Shown: positions 1 to 11,916 of the stretch, piece by piece
Position numbering within the stretch: position 1 is the first letter of the stretch
Layout of the letters: each line of letters starts with the position of its first letter
Assembly (NCBI GenBank): GCA_037126765.1
Contig: JBBCBC010000016.1
Span: 14,000,728 to 14,064,727, forward strand
Origin: Stenogyne calaminthoides
Taxonomy: Eukaryota; Streptophyta; Magnoliopsida; Lamiales; Lamiaceae
DNA length: 64,000 nucleotides
Reading direction: 5' to 3'
Position numbers and translations under genes: made by a program
Notes under the pieces: generated by a model
What the model was told of the DNA's origin: nothing
The model's database searches: none
The model's input: the letters and a program-made list of their open reading frames with translations, nothing else

Positions 1-1444
1 CCCATTAATTGAGAAGTGATTTCAATATTGCTAGAGTCTTTCCATTTTAGATTTTCAACTTTTCGGTTCCTTTATTACGCTCTTGAGTTCTATTTAGCAG
101 TCCTTGCAAAACAACATAGTCCTTCATCAGATTCTCAAAAGAATCTATCAAGTCAAAATGACTTTTTTCAGTGGAACTTGAAAACTCTTGTGCTAGTGTA
201 GGAGCAACAACAGAGAAAGAGGAGTTTACCTCCTCAATGGCCATTAGGCGGATGTCATCACTTTCCTTTGTCGAGAATATCTCATCCGAAGAGCTAGATC
301 CTCCTCGAGTGTTCTTCTTCTCGCAACCATGACCTTTTTGCTTGAGAACTTACGGTCTCTTTTTTAGCTTGCCTTTCTCTTCTCTCCTTAGCACTCAAAT
401 CTGGACAATCATCTTTGGAAGTGACCTTTCTTCCGACAATTATAACATCTGTTGGTATCATCATCCCGATCATTTTCTTCTTTGGACTTGGAGTCCTTCT
501 TTTGCGGATGAAGATCCTTCACTTTTTAGGTCCTTCTTCTTCTCGGTTGATCGTCCTCGGGTTTCTTCTCGTACTGTGGTTCCCGTAATAGCTTTTGTAT
601 TTTCCAAATCTACTATATTAAGTCTGTCAAACCTCCTTGCCATCGGTCTTGCTTTTCCTCAAGCTCATCCCGATTTTTTGGGATGGGGGTTCTCGAACTC
701 TCTAGTTTTACTGTGTTTTATCTTTGGCTTTTAAAGCCACATTCTTACTAGATGAAGAATCATCTTTGCTGCCAGCCTTCTTGGATTTCTTATCAATTAC
801 AAATTCATAGGCCTTCAGCTCAGCGAAGACTTGTTGGTATGGCATTGAATTAATGTTCTTGGTGTTTTCAATCACCCTTTGCATGAATATCCCATTTCTT
901 AGAAAGACCTCTAAGAATTTTCAATGCAACTTCTCTCTGTGGATATTTCTTTCCAAGTGCATTTAGATCATTCATGATCTTTGTGAATCGACTTCCAATT
1001 TGTCTATTGATTCACCATCATCCATTTTCAAAACCCTGCAAACTTTCCAATTGCCCTTTGAAAGTTTGTTTTCTTTTATATGATCTGTGCCTTGGCACAT
1101 AACAGCTAGTGTATCCCAAATCTCTTTAGCAGTATTACAGTGAGAGATCATTCCCATCACACCATCATCAATGGTACTGTATAGTGTGTCTTTTGCATTG
1201 TAGTCTAGATTGACTAACTTTCTCTCCTCAGGAGTGAATTGGTCATCAGACTTAGGAAATTCTGCTCTAGGATCAATTCTCTCATCTTACGTTCCTCTCC
1301 GATTCACCACAATGAAATTGGAATGGTCCTTGAGAGACCACTCTCCACATACACTCATGTTTGGAATATAAGTTGGGCCTGCATTCTCGCCCTCCATAGA
1401 TCATAGTTCTCCACTGAGAACATGGGAAGTTTTTTAGAAGACAT
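1..1444 (-). pseudogene. gag: S1 gag remnant (broken)
   Basis: Capsid/nucleocapsid precursor of a copia element, 5' part only. The start ATG is at 1444-1442 and the protein opens MSSKKLPMFSVENYDLW, the N-terminal motif shared with S2 and S3 (gag-polypeptide/UBN2-like region). Downstream, 1160-972 matches the S2 stretch around MGMISHCETAKEIWDTL. The stretch 244-47 matches S2's post-zinc-knuckle segment (EEVNSS.SVVAPT). The frame is broken several times and the zinc-knuckle region near 430 is frameshifted. Many breaks fall where S2 has CAG or CTG and S1 has CG, so some may be sequence errors rather than real mutations. The element continues beyond position 1. Confidence 0.85.
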
Positions 1445-1563
1445 TTTTATCTGATCTTTTGAAAAGAAAAAAGTTTCAGCAAATAAGATCAGTTCAGATA
1501 GACCACAAGTATTTTTGAAAATAAAACTTTGGTCAACAAAGCGGGTGGTCAAGTTGAACCACT
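1445..1563 (-). other. S1 short untranslated leader between PBS and gag
   Basis: About 120 bases separate the primer site from the gag ATG. The stretch is homologous to the S3 leader (37034-37118) and the S2 leader (39060-39168). No ORF or other feature is visible. Confidence 0.7.
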
Positions 1564-1575
1564 GCTCTGATACCA
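1564..1575 (-). other. S1 primer-binding site (initiator Met-tRNA)
   Basis: The minus strand reads TGGTATCAGAGC, the usual copia PBS complementary to the 3' end of plant initiator Met-tRNA. It lies two bases inside the 5' LTR and fixes the element's orientation. Confidence 0.95.
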
Positions 1576-1577
1576 CT

Positions 1578-3541
1578 TGTTGGTCCCGGTGCAAACGAGT
1601 CTTACACGTGTATGGGGGGGGAATACACGTGTTCAGTGTTTTTAAAACTTTTTCTTACTGAGGTCAGCTTGGGTCAGATAATCCTGAAGATTAGGTTATG
1701 AGAAGCACAGATCGCTCTGAGTCAAAAGTCTCTTGAGACAAAGATCCCGAGCTTCTTTCGGATACCTCGGATAATCCCAATGAGTCCTCCCGAGTGTCGA
1801 GAGATCCCGAGTTGCTTGGATCGATAACTAACTTCTTCAATCCTCGGAAGAGAGTTCGGTTTGGTAACTATCTGTTCTAGCTACTCGATCGTCTTGAATG
1901 GTTGGCCCTTTAGTTTATACTCGTTTTAAGCTTTCTTTGAAAACCTTTTTTTTATGAATTAATGATTAAGTCATGATTCACTTATGCAACTTCAATGGAT
2001 TGATTCCAACCCGAATATCGATGAAAAAGTATGCTTTCAAAAACAAGTTAATGCAAATTAAGCACATATAAGGAAAGCAATAAAGAACACATCAATTATA
2101 GTGGTTCGAGACTCAAGCTCCTACGTCCCACTCTCCCGACTCTTGAGAGAAATTCACTAATCACTTCTGAGCTTTCTGACTACCTCGCGTAGTTTACTTA
2201 CTCAACTTGGCCCGAGTTTTCCGACTACTCCACGTAGTTTACTTACTCAACCCGACCTTGAGTTTTCTGACTACCTCCGTAGTTTACTTACTCAAACACA
2301 AACAAGCTTTCAGACTACCCCTGTAGCTTACTAACTTCTCCTCTAGAGTTTTCTGACTACTCCGTGTAGTTTACTAACTCTTTACAACTCTTCTCACCAA
2401 CAAACACACTCCAACTACCTTCTCAAGGGTTTGGGGTTTCTCGATTGGTTTCCAACTAGGATGAGATATCCTTTACAATGAAGCACAATGCAAAGGGTTA
2501 GGATATCTCGACTAAGCTTTGGATAATTCTTATCAAGCTAGGCTTAGTATAGTGAGCTCTCTTCAATATAGAAGCACTTGGGAAATTCTAAGTTTTTCGA
2601 GTGCTTTAACTTTTGCAAGAATAAGTTTGAGCTCTTGAGTTGCGTATAAATTTCCCGTAACCTTACAATGTAGAGGGTCATCAGTATTTATAGGCATACA
2701 CCAAGGTCACTCTTGAAAACTATCCGTTGGAGAGATAACTTCGTGAGTTTCCTCTTAAGGTGTGTGAGAAACGGCTATATTTAGGGTTTGAAACTCCGTA
2801 ACACGTTTTTAGGCAATAACCTTTCATGTAGCCTTTTGTTTTTCCGACAACTTTTGTACATCGACATCTTTTTTTCAAACCATCCTTTGTCGATTCAAGA
2901 TGGTGCAAATGTCGTCTTCCTCTTTTTTGACTTTTGTCTCCGATTAAAGGTAGACACCTTCAATCTTGCTCTTTTTGGTTACAAACTCCGAGTTTGATAT
3001 AACCTTAACAACACTTCTGACTTAGTTCCTTTTGTCTGCACTTGAATGTCTTGGCAATATCTAACTTTCTTAAGGAATCACGTTTTTCTCAGTAATGCAT
3101 CCTTCAGATAGATATATTCAGTGCCTTGGACCATTCGAGTTCATCTTGAGCATTCATGCTTTCTTGAGTCTTGATAAATTCTTGTGCCTTGATATTCTTG
3201 ATCTTCAATCTTCAGTCTTTAGTCTTGCGTCTTCAGAGTCTTCTTCGAGTCTTGAGGTCTTCTCGAGTCTTGAGTCTTCTTAGTCTCTTGGACCGATACA
3301 TCAATCTTCGTCTTTGTGTCTTCAGTTCCTTAGTATCCTACTGAGTCTTTAGTATCTCAGTATCCTACTGAGTCTTCAGAACTTATCCTGAACTATATCT
3401 GCTGACTATACATTTTGCAGATAACATCCTGAATACTAAAACTGAATCCTGACATAACTTTTAAGATCATTCTGAACATGTCATACTCAGGGGTTTTGGG
3501 ATCTTAATCAAAATCATATATATTAAATTCATCTCCCAACA
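1578..3541 (-). repeat. S1 5' LTR (1964 bp)
   Basis: It begins TGTTGG and ends CCAACA on the plus strand, 6-bp inverted termini. It is homologous along its length to 26824-28743 and 37133-39051, and more distantly to S2's LTRs. The U3 end (3120-3400) is rich in short GAGTCTTGA-like repeats. A TATA box is at 2685-2692. Confidence 0.93.
2685..2692 (-). promoter_or_regulatory. S1 LTR TATA box
   Basis: The minus strand reads TATAAATA, and the same octamer sits at the homologous place in all five LTRs of this superfamily in the window. It is the likely U3 core promoter for the genomic RNA. Confidence 0.7.
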
Positions 3542-3667
3542 GATTGGCATGTCCAACACGTACTCAATCTTTTCTTGCCTGAGCACCAAAAGCACGTTTC
3601 GGTGCCAGTCGAGAAAATTTGGCCCAGCCAATTTGTCCAAAACGCTTCTCAGTGATAAGTTATTCAT
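3542..3667 (-). pseudogene. gag: D1 gag N-terminus, cut by S1 insertion
   Basis: The ATG is at 3667-3665 and 42 codons follow, opening MNNLSLRSVLDKL and containing LDWHRNV and RQEKIEYVLD. B1 gag at 50470 begins almost identically (MNNLSLRNVLETNKL). The frame stops where the S1 LTR begins at 3541; in B1 the next residues are PATPE. This is the N-terminal part of a copia capsid protein and cannot be functional as it stands. Confidence 0.9.
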
Positions 3668-5374
3668 TTCAACAAGCCTAGAGAAATAAAATAAAATGGG
3701 AATTAAAACACATAAATCCTATGATCAATATTTAGCAATCAAAATAAACATGGCCTTTTAAATCTATTTGTCTCCATTATTTTCATATATTCAACGACCT
3801 CATCGAAAGAATACAAATTTATATCCAATATAAATCATAATGGACTAGGATCCACATTCCTACTATTATAATATCTGCTTGGGCTGATTACTATAATAGT
3901 AGAACTGGTAGGTCTCCAAACCAATTGCAAAATCTGCAACTCCTAGTTGATTGAACCTAGTTCAATCGGATGCCCCTTGACTTTCGTTTCCCTGCTTGGG
4001 CTGGTGAAACAAAGTCAAGTTGATTTACAACCTTCAAGCGCCGACACTACGTGTCCCTATAAAAGTCCCGTTAGATGTAGATCCGAGCAAAAGACTTGGG
4101 CCTTAAATACTCATTGGAACGAAATCTCTTATTTACTTTTAACTTTGATGGAAGACATCATTCAATTTAATGAGAATCATATTTTAGCGAGGAACGTTTT
4201 AAAGGTGGGGTATTAATTGCTTAATTGAGATCCAACATGTTAATCTACATCATATTTGAGCAACGTCTATCCAAATAATTAATACGGTCCGATAATTATT
4301 GGGCGCCGCCTACCCAAACAGTTATAATGCAGACTATAAAAACATTAACAAATTAATTAAAATCAGTTAAACAAGTGGGATTTAATAATTTCTTTTAAAT
4401 TGAATTTCAAAATCCAATTTAAATTCGATTTTAAATTATTAAAAGTTAATAATTAATCCAATTAATTATGATTAAAAAGTCCAACCTTTTAATTCTTATT
4501 AAAATTAATCTAATTAATTTCAAAAATATTTTAATTAAGTTTTTACCAAGGACCTAAGTGTAATTTAAAAAACTTTGCATGGAGGGGCCTGTTCGAAATC
4601 CAATTTGCTAAACAGCCCCTCCCTCATCACAGTCCAGAAAGTGTCTCTCCAATCGGGACAACTGAAACCAACAATTCAACCTTAGTTCATCAGAATTAAT
4701 CCAATTAATCATACGAAAAATTAATTTTGGTACTCAATTTGCTCCATCAATTCGAATCAGTCCAACCAAAACTGAAAAGAAAGCCAAAATTGCATAAACA
4801 TGCAAATCGCATTGTAACCAAAAGGGGCAAGAACCAGTAAGCGGAAAGCAAATAGCGGTATCGGCGTGCAAAAGCGCGCCGCTTAGGTGCTCTTGTGGAC
4901 GACTTCGCCCGGCTTGTCAGCTCTATGGTGATCATTACCTTCATCGAATGACCCGGTCAAGGACGAAAGATTACAGATGAAAAATGAAGACTAACAAGGG
5001 CATCGCGAAGCGGCAAGGACGTTGCGACTGACGTGTGCCGTGAGCCTCAACGAATCGGAGCCCACTTGCATCAAATCAATTTAAAACGAGAGCGCCACCA
5101 TCAATTTCGTAGGTCAGAGGACGGATGCCGCCGAGCGAGCATGAGTCGGGTTGCGCCGCTACAGATCCAATCCACTTGAAATCGCACTGACGCGGCGACG
5201 CGAGACCAACTCGAGTCACGGGGCTTCGCCTCTGACTCGAATGATGTCACAGACGCACACACAAACAAAGACGATGGCAAAAGGACAAGCGGAGCGGCGG
5301 AGGAGGCGGAAGGGTTTCGCAGGAAACCTTAAGTGGGTGATGAAGGAGAAGAGCCATGTGAAACAAAACAAAAC
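3668..5374 (-). other. D1 untranslated leader (3' 1.7 kb), with GC-rich 5' part
   Basis: Non-coding leader between PBS and gag. It aligns with the B1 leader (about 49400-50469) and B2 leader (57060-57760). It contains one clear copy of the GGGCGCCGCCTACCC motif near 4300, an AT-rich middle (4370-4760) and a CpG-rich block (about 4850-5340) unlike its surroundings. ORFs in it are not supported as genes, including an 89-codon antisense frame at 3947-4216 that opens with TTG. Confidence 0.75.
5370..5374. other. S2 target-site duplication, left copy (AAAAC)
   Basis: It directly precedes the TGTTGG end of S2's 3' LTR. The same five bases follow the other end of S2 at 41271-41275. Confidence 0.85.
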
Positions 5375-6433
5375 TGTTGGTCCAGGTGCTAACGAGTCTC
5401 ACACGTGTATGGGGGGAATACACGTGTTCAGTTATTTTTAAAACTTTTCTTTCACTGAGGTCATATGGGTCAGGTTGTCCTGATGATTTGGCCCTGAGAA
5501 GCACAGATCGCCCTGAGTTAAAGTCTACCGAGACAATAATCCTGAGCTGCTTTCAGAAGCTTCAGATTAGCCCAACTGAGCCTGATTTTTTTCGAGAGAT
5601 CCCGACTTGCTTGGATCGATAACTATCTTCTTGAACCCTCGATTCAAAGTTAGTTCAGTTTGGTAACTATCTGTTCTAGCTACTCAAGTGTGCGGAATGG
5701 TTGGCCCTAAGTTTATACTCATTTTTAGCTTTGCTGAATATCTTCCTTTTAATGAAACAATGATTAAGGCTGTGATCAGTTTGATGCAAGTTCAGTGGAT
5801 TGATTCCAACTGAATATTAGTGAATTATGCTTTCAATGAAAAACATGCAACATATAATAATGCAGTACAGAAAGCAAAACAACACAGCAATTATAGTGGT
5901 TCAGAGACTCAAGCTCCTACACCCACTCTCTCTGACATTCAGAGAAATTCCTTAACCAATTCCTAAAGCTTTCTGGCTGACTCACTGCAGCTTACTCACT
6001 TTTCTACCTTGAGTTTTCTGCCTGACTCACTGCAGCTTACTAACTCAATACACACACAAGTGTTCAGACTACCACAAATAGCTTACTAACTTCTTCTCTA
6101 GAGTTTTCTGGCTAACTCACTGTAGCTTACTAACTCTTTACAACTCCAACTCACCAACAAACACACTCAAACTACCTTACAAAGGGTTTGGGTTTCTGGT
6201 TGGTTTCCAACTAGGATGAGATATCCTTTACAATAAGAACAATGCAAAGGCTAGGATATCTCTACTAAGCTTTGGATATATCTTATCAATCTAGGCTTAG
6301 TGAATGAGCTCTCTCCAATGTGAAACACTTGGGAAATTCTAGGTTTTTCGAGTGCTTCAATTTGCAATAATACGAATGAGCTCTTGAGTTGCTTTCAAAT
6401 TTCCCGTAACCTCTCAATGTAGAGGGTCACTAG

Positions 6434-6441
6434 TATTTATA
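6434..6441 (-). promoter_or_regulatory. S2 3' LTR TATA box
   Basis: The minus strand reads TATAAATA, at the same place in the LTR as in S1 and S3. It is the probable U3 core promoter. Confidence 0.65.
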
Positions 6442-7323
6442 GGCAACTTCACCAAGGTCACTCTTGAAAAACTATCCGTTGGAGGAGATAGCTTCATGAG
6501 TTTCCTCTTATGGTGTTTGATGAACGACTATTTTTAGGGTTTGAATACTCCCTTGCATGTTTTAGGAAATATGCTTTCATGTAGTCAATCACCACTTTTT
6601 GCAGTCTGGAACATAGTACTACTGACATGCTTCAGTGTCCTGTCGCTTTCAGTGTCAGTAAAGTACAGTGTTGTCTTCCTCTGATTGGTTCTTATCTTCA
6701 GTAAATGTAGACAAACATAACGACTCTTTTTGGTCAACCTCTCTGAGTGAGATAACCTTAAACAATACTTAGACTTAGTTCCTTTTGTCTGCATATGAAT
6801 GTCTTGGGCAATATCTATTTTTCTTAATATTCACGTTTTTCTCAGTTTTGTAGCCTTCAGATAGATATTATTCAGTGCCTCGGAACATTCAGGTTATAAT
6901 GAGTATTCAGTATTTTATTGAGTCTTGATAGAACTTCACCGTGTGTCTTGATGTCTTGTCTTCGAGACTCCGGTGTCTTGAGTCTTGATTTCTTACGAGT
7001 CTTGATGTCTTACGAGTCTTGATGTCTTTAGTGACATACTGAGTCTTTGGTGACATCTTTTGAGACTTGATGTCTTCGATGACATCTTGAGTCTTTGGTG
7101 ACATCTTGAGACTTAATGTCTTTAGTGACATCTTGAGACTTGATGTCATCTCTTGAGTCTTGATTTCTTGACAACTTACGAGTCTTGATTTACTTATCGA
7201 GTCTTGGTTTCTTGAAACTTATCGAGTCTTCGATTTCTTGAAACTTACCGAGTCTTCAGAATCTTTAGAAACTTACCGAGTCTTCAGAATCTTCAAAATC
7301 TAACCTGATCTATATCTGCTGAC

Positions 7324-7328
7324 TATAC
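7324..7328. other. C1 target-site duplication, left copy (TATAC)
   Basis: TATAC occurs immediately before C1 and again at 16503-16507. The uninterrupted S2 5' LTR at about 41130 shows the site once (GACTATACATGG), confirming the empty site. Confidence 0.95.
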
Positions 7329-9170
7329 TGTTGGGATTATACTGGAAAGTATGCTTTTACTTTGTATAATCAAAACTGAATTTTGGACTTATTTACTGAA
7401 ATAAATTATTTATCACTAATGCTTTAAATATCATCGAATGTTACATATACTTATTGCATACATGTTCATTAAATAGGACGTGTTACATTGTAGTTAATTT
7501 AGTGATACCAGATCACAGAAGATTAAATTAACAATCCCTTGTAACTAAAAGTACACCATTCACGACCTAGATGGAAATGAACAATCCATCGTGAAAGGTT
7601 GAAGTGTAAGGCTCAGATTGGCTTGTTTTGACCAAGAGATTACACTAGTGCATGACTGATGCACTGAATAGGACCTACAGGAGGATAAATTCTTCAGAAC
7701 TGAACAAGGAAGAATTAGACCTCAGTGGTTCGTTATTTCTTAATCTTTGTTCCTTAAATAGGATCACGTGTGGTTGGTAACTATTGCTTTGACTTATCAT
7801 GGTTAGAGAATCAACGAGATTCAATACTTTTTATCTTGGGCAATATTATTGGTCACATGTGATTGCTAAGATTTAATACGGAGAATCGTATTGCAAAATA
7901 CGCTTTGTTCGATTTTTGCCCTTGGGAGGTTCATAAGCTTTATCATATCAAATCTTGGAAGTGAAACTAGTTTCCGGTATGGGTAATAATGTTGAACCGT
8001 TCCTTAACCAAGGACAAAAGGTATTAATTAATGGAAAGCTATTTCAGTGGCTTGAATTAATTAATGGGCTAGATAATCTTAAACACGGGAAATAATAACC
8101 GGGAGCCATATTGACTGTAATATGGGTTAAGATGGATAGTGCAATATTAATTATGTAGTGGGATTAATTAATATTTATGGGCTTGAATAATATTGTGGCT
8201 CAATATTGATAATTCAAGATCCATTGGAAGATCCAATCTTAATTCTCCTGAAGGCCCCCTAAGTAGCCCAACATAAAGTCCAATAACTGAAAAAGGTGTT
8301 TAAAATAAAATAAATATTGTTGCTTTATTTTTCCATTCTTTTCGAAATTTATGGATTTAAAGGAGATAAAGATTTTCTTTGAATTTTGTTATGGAATGAA
8401 GATATGTATTCTTGGAATACAAGATTATCTCATTAAATTCAAGAAATCTCCCACTTAGTCATCCATATAGCATATTTTGAAATTTTGAGAAAAAATGGGA
8501 AAGAAAGATTTTCTTGATTTTCTTGAAAAGATATTATGAAAGATATGTATTTCTTGAAATACAAGAATATCTCATAAATTCAAGAAGATCCAAATCTTGG
8601 ATTCTTGCCCTATTTTTTTCGAAAATATTCCATAACAAAGAGAAGGTGGGATTTTGTGGAATATTATAATTATGAGAAAAATAATATAGGAGATATATTC
8701 AAGATTTCTTGGAGATCAAGAAAAGATTTTCCCACATTGTTTTTGCCCTAAAAAAATCGACCACCACTACTCTATAAATAGGGGATGATTCTTTCATTCC
8801 CAAGTACAATTCCATGTGCTGGAAAAATTAGTAAATCCACAAAGGTAGTGCAACAAAGTTTATTTTCCTTTTGTTAATTGTTCGCAAGTGTCCTACCACC
8901 GGATAGTCGAGCAAGGATTAAGGGAATACTTGGGAAGTTCTTTTGGTGTGTCTAATCAACAAGACCATTACCGTCCCAAGAGGTATGTTCACGTAAACTC
9001 GTAGAATTTCCGCATACGTAGGATTTACGTGAATTGATTATATGCATGATTTGTTGTTAGATTATTATTTGAATTAATATAGGATTAATTCATGCTAGTA
9101 ATAATTATAAGAATTAAATTTGTATTTAAATATTTATCCCTAATAGATCCGTGCAACTTATTCCCCAATA
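7329..9170 (+). repeat. C1 5' LTR (1842 bp)
   Basis: It starts TGTTGGGATTATACTGG. Its last bases, CCCCAATA, correspond to CCCCAACA in the 3' LTR, so the terminal CA has become TA. It pairs with 14678-16502. The AT-rich interior near 8280-8760 has runs of AAGATTTTCTT-like sequence. A TATA box lies at 8773-8780. Confidence 0.95.
8773..8780 (+). promoter_or_regulatory. C1 5' LTR TATA box
   Basis: TATAAATA followed by GGGGATG, repeated exactly at 16105-16112 in the other LTR. It is the likely core promoter of the element's transcript. Confidence 0.75.
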
Positions 9171-9172
9171 AC

Positions 9173-9184
9173 TGATATCAGAGC
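9173..9184 (+). other. C1 primer-binding site, one mismatch
   Basis: TGATATCAGAGC differs at one base from the usual TGGTATCAGAGC complementary to initiator Met-tRNA. It is two bases downstream of the 5' LTR. Confidence 0.85.
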
Positions 9185-10644
9185 CTCGGTTTCGGGCTCT
9201 GAATTTTAAATTATAATTTAATTCGTTGTCATTAAATTTGAAATTGGATAATAGAATTGCTAGATCTTTTTTGCAGGTATCCAATTGTCATGGAATTTAA
9301 TGTGTTTATTTATGCATGCATATAAATTGTGGTTTTTAATTCGATTCGTTCGAATTCATTTTGCCTCGTGAGAAAATCCACGAGTAGATTAGGATTTGTT
9401 TGATTTGATCAATGTAATAGACTAGTCTAGATCTAGGTTTATTTATTTTTTGTAAATAAATTGTAACCGGATCGGAAACGGAGGCAGAGACGAAGAATTA
9501 AAGGATAAAATCCAGAACCGGGCGTAGGCGGCGTGCGTCGCGTGAAATGTGCCAAGGGAGGCATTCACGCGATGCGGACGCATCTGCACGCTGACCGTGG
9601 GGTGAGGCCGAGGGCGAGCCGCGAGGATCATGTAAGCGCCGCAACGTGGCGCGATAAGCGCCTGCTGCCGCTGTCTTGTAGCGGATGGGCGGACAAAGGC
9701 GAAGCGCCATGAATCACGCGCATTTGCCAAGTTCCGCAGTAAAACAAAATTTGGCGAGTGTCTGCAGCGTCTTGGATCATCTTGGATCTGCTGTCACGTC
9801 TTCGAAAGGATGACTTAAGGGTCCGCGGCCGGATCTTGGCGTGCATCCATTTGCGAGCTACTTGGTGTGGCGTTTCGAGACGGAGTTCTTTTCAAGACGA
9901 TCGAGTGGGAGAAATTCAAGACGGCGTTTCTTCAAAATCAAGCCAAGAAAAATCAAACCATGACAATTGGATAATTTGTGCCCAATATGTTTATTTTTCC
10001 GCTTTGCTTGATTTATTATTGTGTTATCTTATGCTTTATTTAATTTGTTTAAATGTGTTTGCATGAGAGTTGCCCAATGAAAAATCTCACCATAAAAAAT
10101 TACTAAGTATGTTTAAATAATTAATTGACAATTTTATTCCGGATAATAAAATTGAATTAATTTTGACCTCTGTGATTTATTTATTTGTGAATTCTTTTGG
10201 AGAAATTCCCCCCACGGGACGGTCAAAAGTTAGCTTTCACATTAATGAATTCCAAATGGATGATTGTGGATTATTACTAGTGGCGACGATGACCCTCCTC
10301 ATGAGGCTCGTTCAAAGCAAAATAATAATCCTGTATTTAATCATGGTTATTACTTAGGTATAAAATTGATATGCATATACTTCCCCTCAAGTCCTTGTCG
10401 ATTTTATATTGGTCAATGGAGAGCCAACTATTAATCTGGATATTAAAGGTTTATAAATCGTTTTTGTTTGTAACCTGCTTGAATGTGTTTAAATAATGAC
10501 CCACCCCACGTGGCTTATTTAAACTGTTTTGAGATGTTGGCTGATGCATGTTCATATATTTTTTTTGAGATTTTAATATGATGCATGTGATCGAACCTTG
10601 TGATATATTTGTCTTATGCATATTATTGTTTATTTCAGTTCATC
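9185..10644 (+). other. C1 untranslated leader with GC-rich block
   Basis: A 1.46 kb stretch between PBS and gag. Positions about 9465-9950 are strongly GC- and CpG-rich, while the flanks are AT-rich. Both strands of the block carry open frames of 60-100 codons, but they overlap one another, have no recognisable motif and lie where copia leaders are non-coding, so I do not call them genes. Confidence 0.7.
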
Positions 10645-11505
10645 ATGTCGCAACCTTCTAATCCACTGTTCAATATACTTAAAGACAATTTGCTTACTGG
10701 TGAAAACTATTTTGATTGGAAATACAAACTAAAACTTGTCCTAACCGCATCACCTTCCAAATGGGTACTTGATACACCAAAACCGAAAAAAACAAACTAA
10801 GGATGCTTAAATATGGGATGAGATGATTTATGGTGAATGAGAGCTGGCAAATGAATTGATGAAGGATACAATTCTGGCACATCTGTCAGATGCGTTGAAA
10901 CACCTTCATCAAGAATATGAGTCAGCTGCAGACATCTTACATAATCTCAAAGCGATGTTCGCACATCAGACCCATATGGCAATCCAAAGTGTGAAGCAAG
11001 AAATTGCCAAATTAAAAATGGAAAAAGGAACGACTGCAACACAGCACGTCCTTAGGGTTATGGTGCTATTTGAGGAGCTTGAGATCCTCGGCGAAAAATG
11101 TGATTTCAAGACTAAGATTGATTTCATTCTCCAATCCTTACAAAAGAGCTATAATCACCACTATCTTGAGTATCTAATGGAAGATCTAGATTTTACAGCG
11201 GATGATCTTGTAAATGCTCTCACTTTGGTTGAAAGGGAAATGGATCGCGAGGAAAAGAACTTGGGAAAATAGAAATCCTCTTTTCATCCTAGATCAAGTG
11301 GTGATAAGGATGATGAAAAGAGAAGAAAGTTGAACCAAGCAGACTCAACATCAAATAAGAGCACGGAATCAAGCACGAGGAAAGTTTTGGAAAGCGGGAG
11401 ATTAGGACACTCGAGGTCAGCCTGTTCCAATCCCAAAAGGAATGGAAAGAAAGGTAATTCTCACGCACTAGTTGTTGAAACTTGCTTAGCGGCGTATACC
11501 TCCCA
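10645..11505 (+). pseudogene. gag: C1 gag (broken)
   Basis: Copia capsid/nucleocapsid precursor. The ATG at 10645 opens MSQPSNPLFNILKDNLL, with YFDWKYKLK typical of copia gag N-termini. The first frame stops at 10798. The frame resumes around 10856-11272 with an all-helical capsid-like region containing LHNLKAMF and VKQEIAKLKMEKG. It stops again near 11270, then continues from 11330. The nucleocapsid zinc knuckle is degenerate: only GHSRSAC remains, and the first two cysteines are absent. Confidence 0.88.
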
Positions 11506-11916
11506 TTTATGGGTAGTGGATACGGGGTCCACTGATCATATTTGTTTCACTTTACAGGGCTTCAAGCGGACCCGACAACTTAGTGGGAGTGAGATCCTCA
11601 TCACACTGGGCGATGCTTCGAGAGTGGCAGCTAAAGCAGTGGGAGAAGTGCACCTGTCTTTTGAAGACAGAGTTTTAATTTTAAGAGATGTTATTTACGT
11701 TCCGAATTTTAGAAAGAATTTAATTTCAGTTTCTAAACTTTTTCATGATGGATATTTGGTTACTTTTAATAAAGTTGTTACCATTTCTCTTTTGATAAAT
11801 TTATCTGTCATGGAATGTTGTCAGATAATCTCTATACAATTAACTGTGCACACCACTCACGAAATGCATCCTATAACATATCAACTGTTTAGAACAAAAG
11901 AAAACGTTCATCAGAC
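11506..11916 (+). pseudogene. pol: C1 aspartic protease and gag-pre-integrase region
   Basis: The retroelement protease active site is visible as VVDTGSTDHIC near 11514-11546 (the DTG triad motif). ILRDVIYVPNFRKNLISVSKL follows, the conserved end of copia protease domains. The frame is open from 11330, with the first residues still gag, and ends at the TGA spanning 11918-11920. The integrase frame begins at 11917, so a -1/+2 shift separates the two. This enzyme would cut the Gag-Pol polyprotein. Confidence 0.85.

Larger units (their letters stand above)
1..3541 (-). mobile_element. S1: partial Sirevirus-like Ty1/copia element (5' LTR, PBS, gag), runs off left edge
   Basis: A minus-strand copia element whose 5' LTR is at 1578-3541, primer site at 1564-1575 and gag at 1444 downwards. 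Pol and the 3' LTR lie outside the window. The LTR closely resembles the LTRs of S3 and its gag matches S2 gag residue for residue in several stretches. It is inserted in the gag start of D1: the base after the LTR continues D1's reading frame. The expected 5-bp TSD copy here is GATTG (3542-3546); the partner copy would be left of the window. Confidence 0.9.
5375..7328 (-). repeat. S2 3' LTR, larger part (continues at 16508-16638)
   Basis: It begins TGTTGG at 5375, runs to the C1 insertion at 7328 and resumes at 16508. Its partner is 39182-41270. Positions 6215-6630 look identical to 40010-40430. Other stretches differ mostly where this copy has CAG/CTG and the partner has CG. The U3 part (6920-7290) holds repeated GTGACATCTTGAG/ACTTGATGTC units. 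Confidence 0.93.

Noticed and set aside
1564..1575. Met-tRNA gene fragment
   Set aside because: Only the 12-base complement of the tRNA 3' end is present, at PBS position beside an LTR.
5375..7328. Independent solo LTR
   Set aside because: A polypurine tract at 16639-16652 and AAAAC duplications show it is the 3' LTR of S2, split by C1.
9443..9846. Overlapping GC-rich ORFs on both strands of the C1 leader
   Set aside because: High GC lowers stop frequency; the frames overlap in several phases, show no motif and lie in a copia leader.
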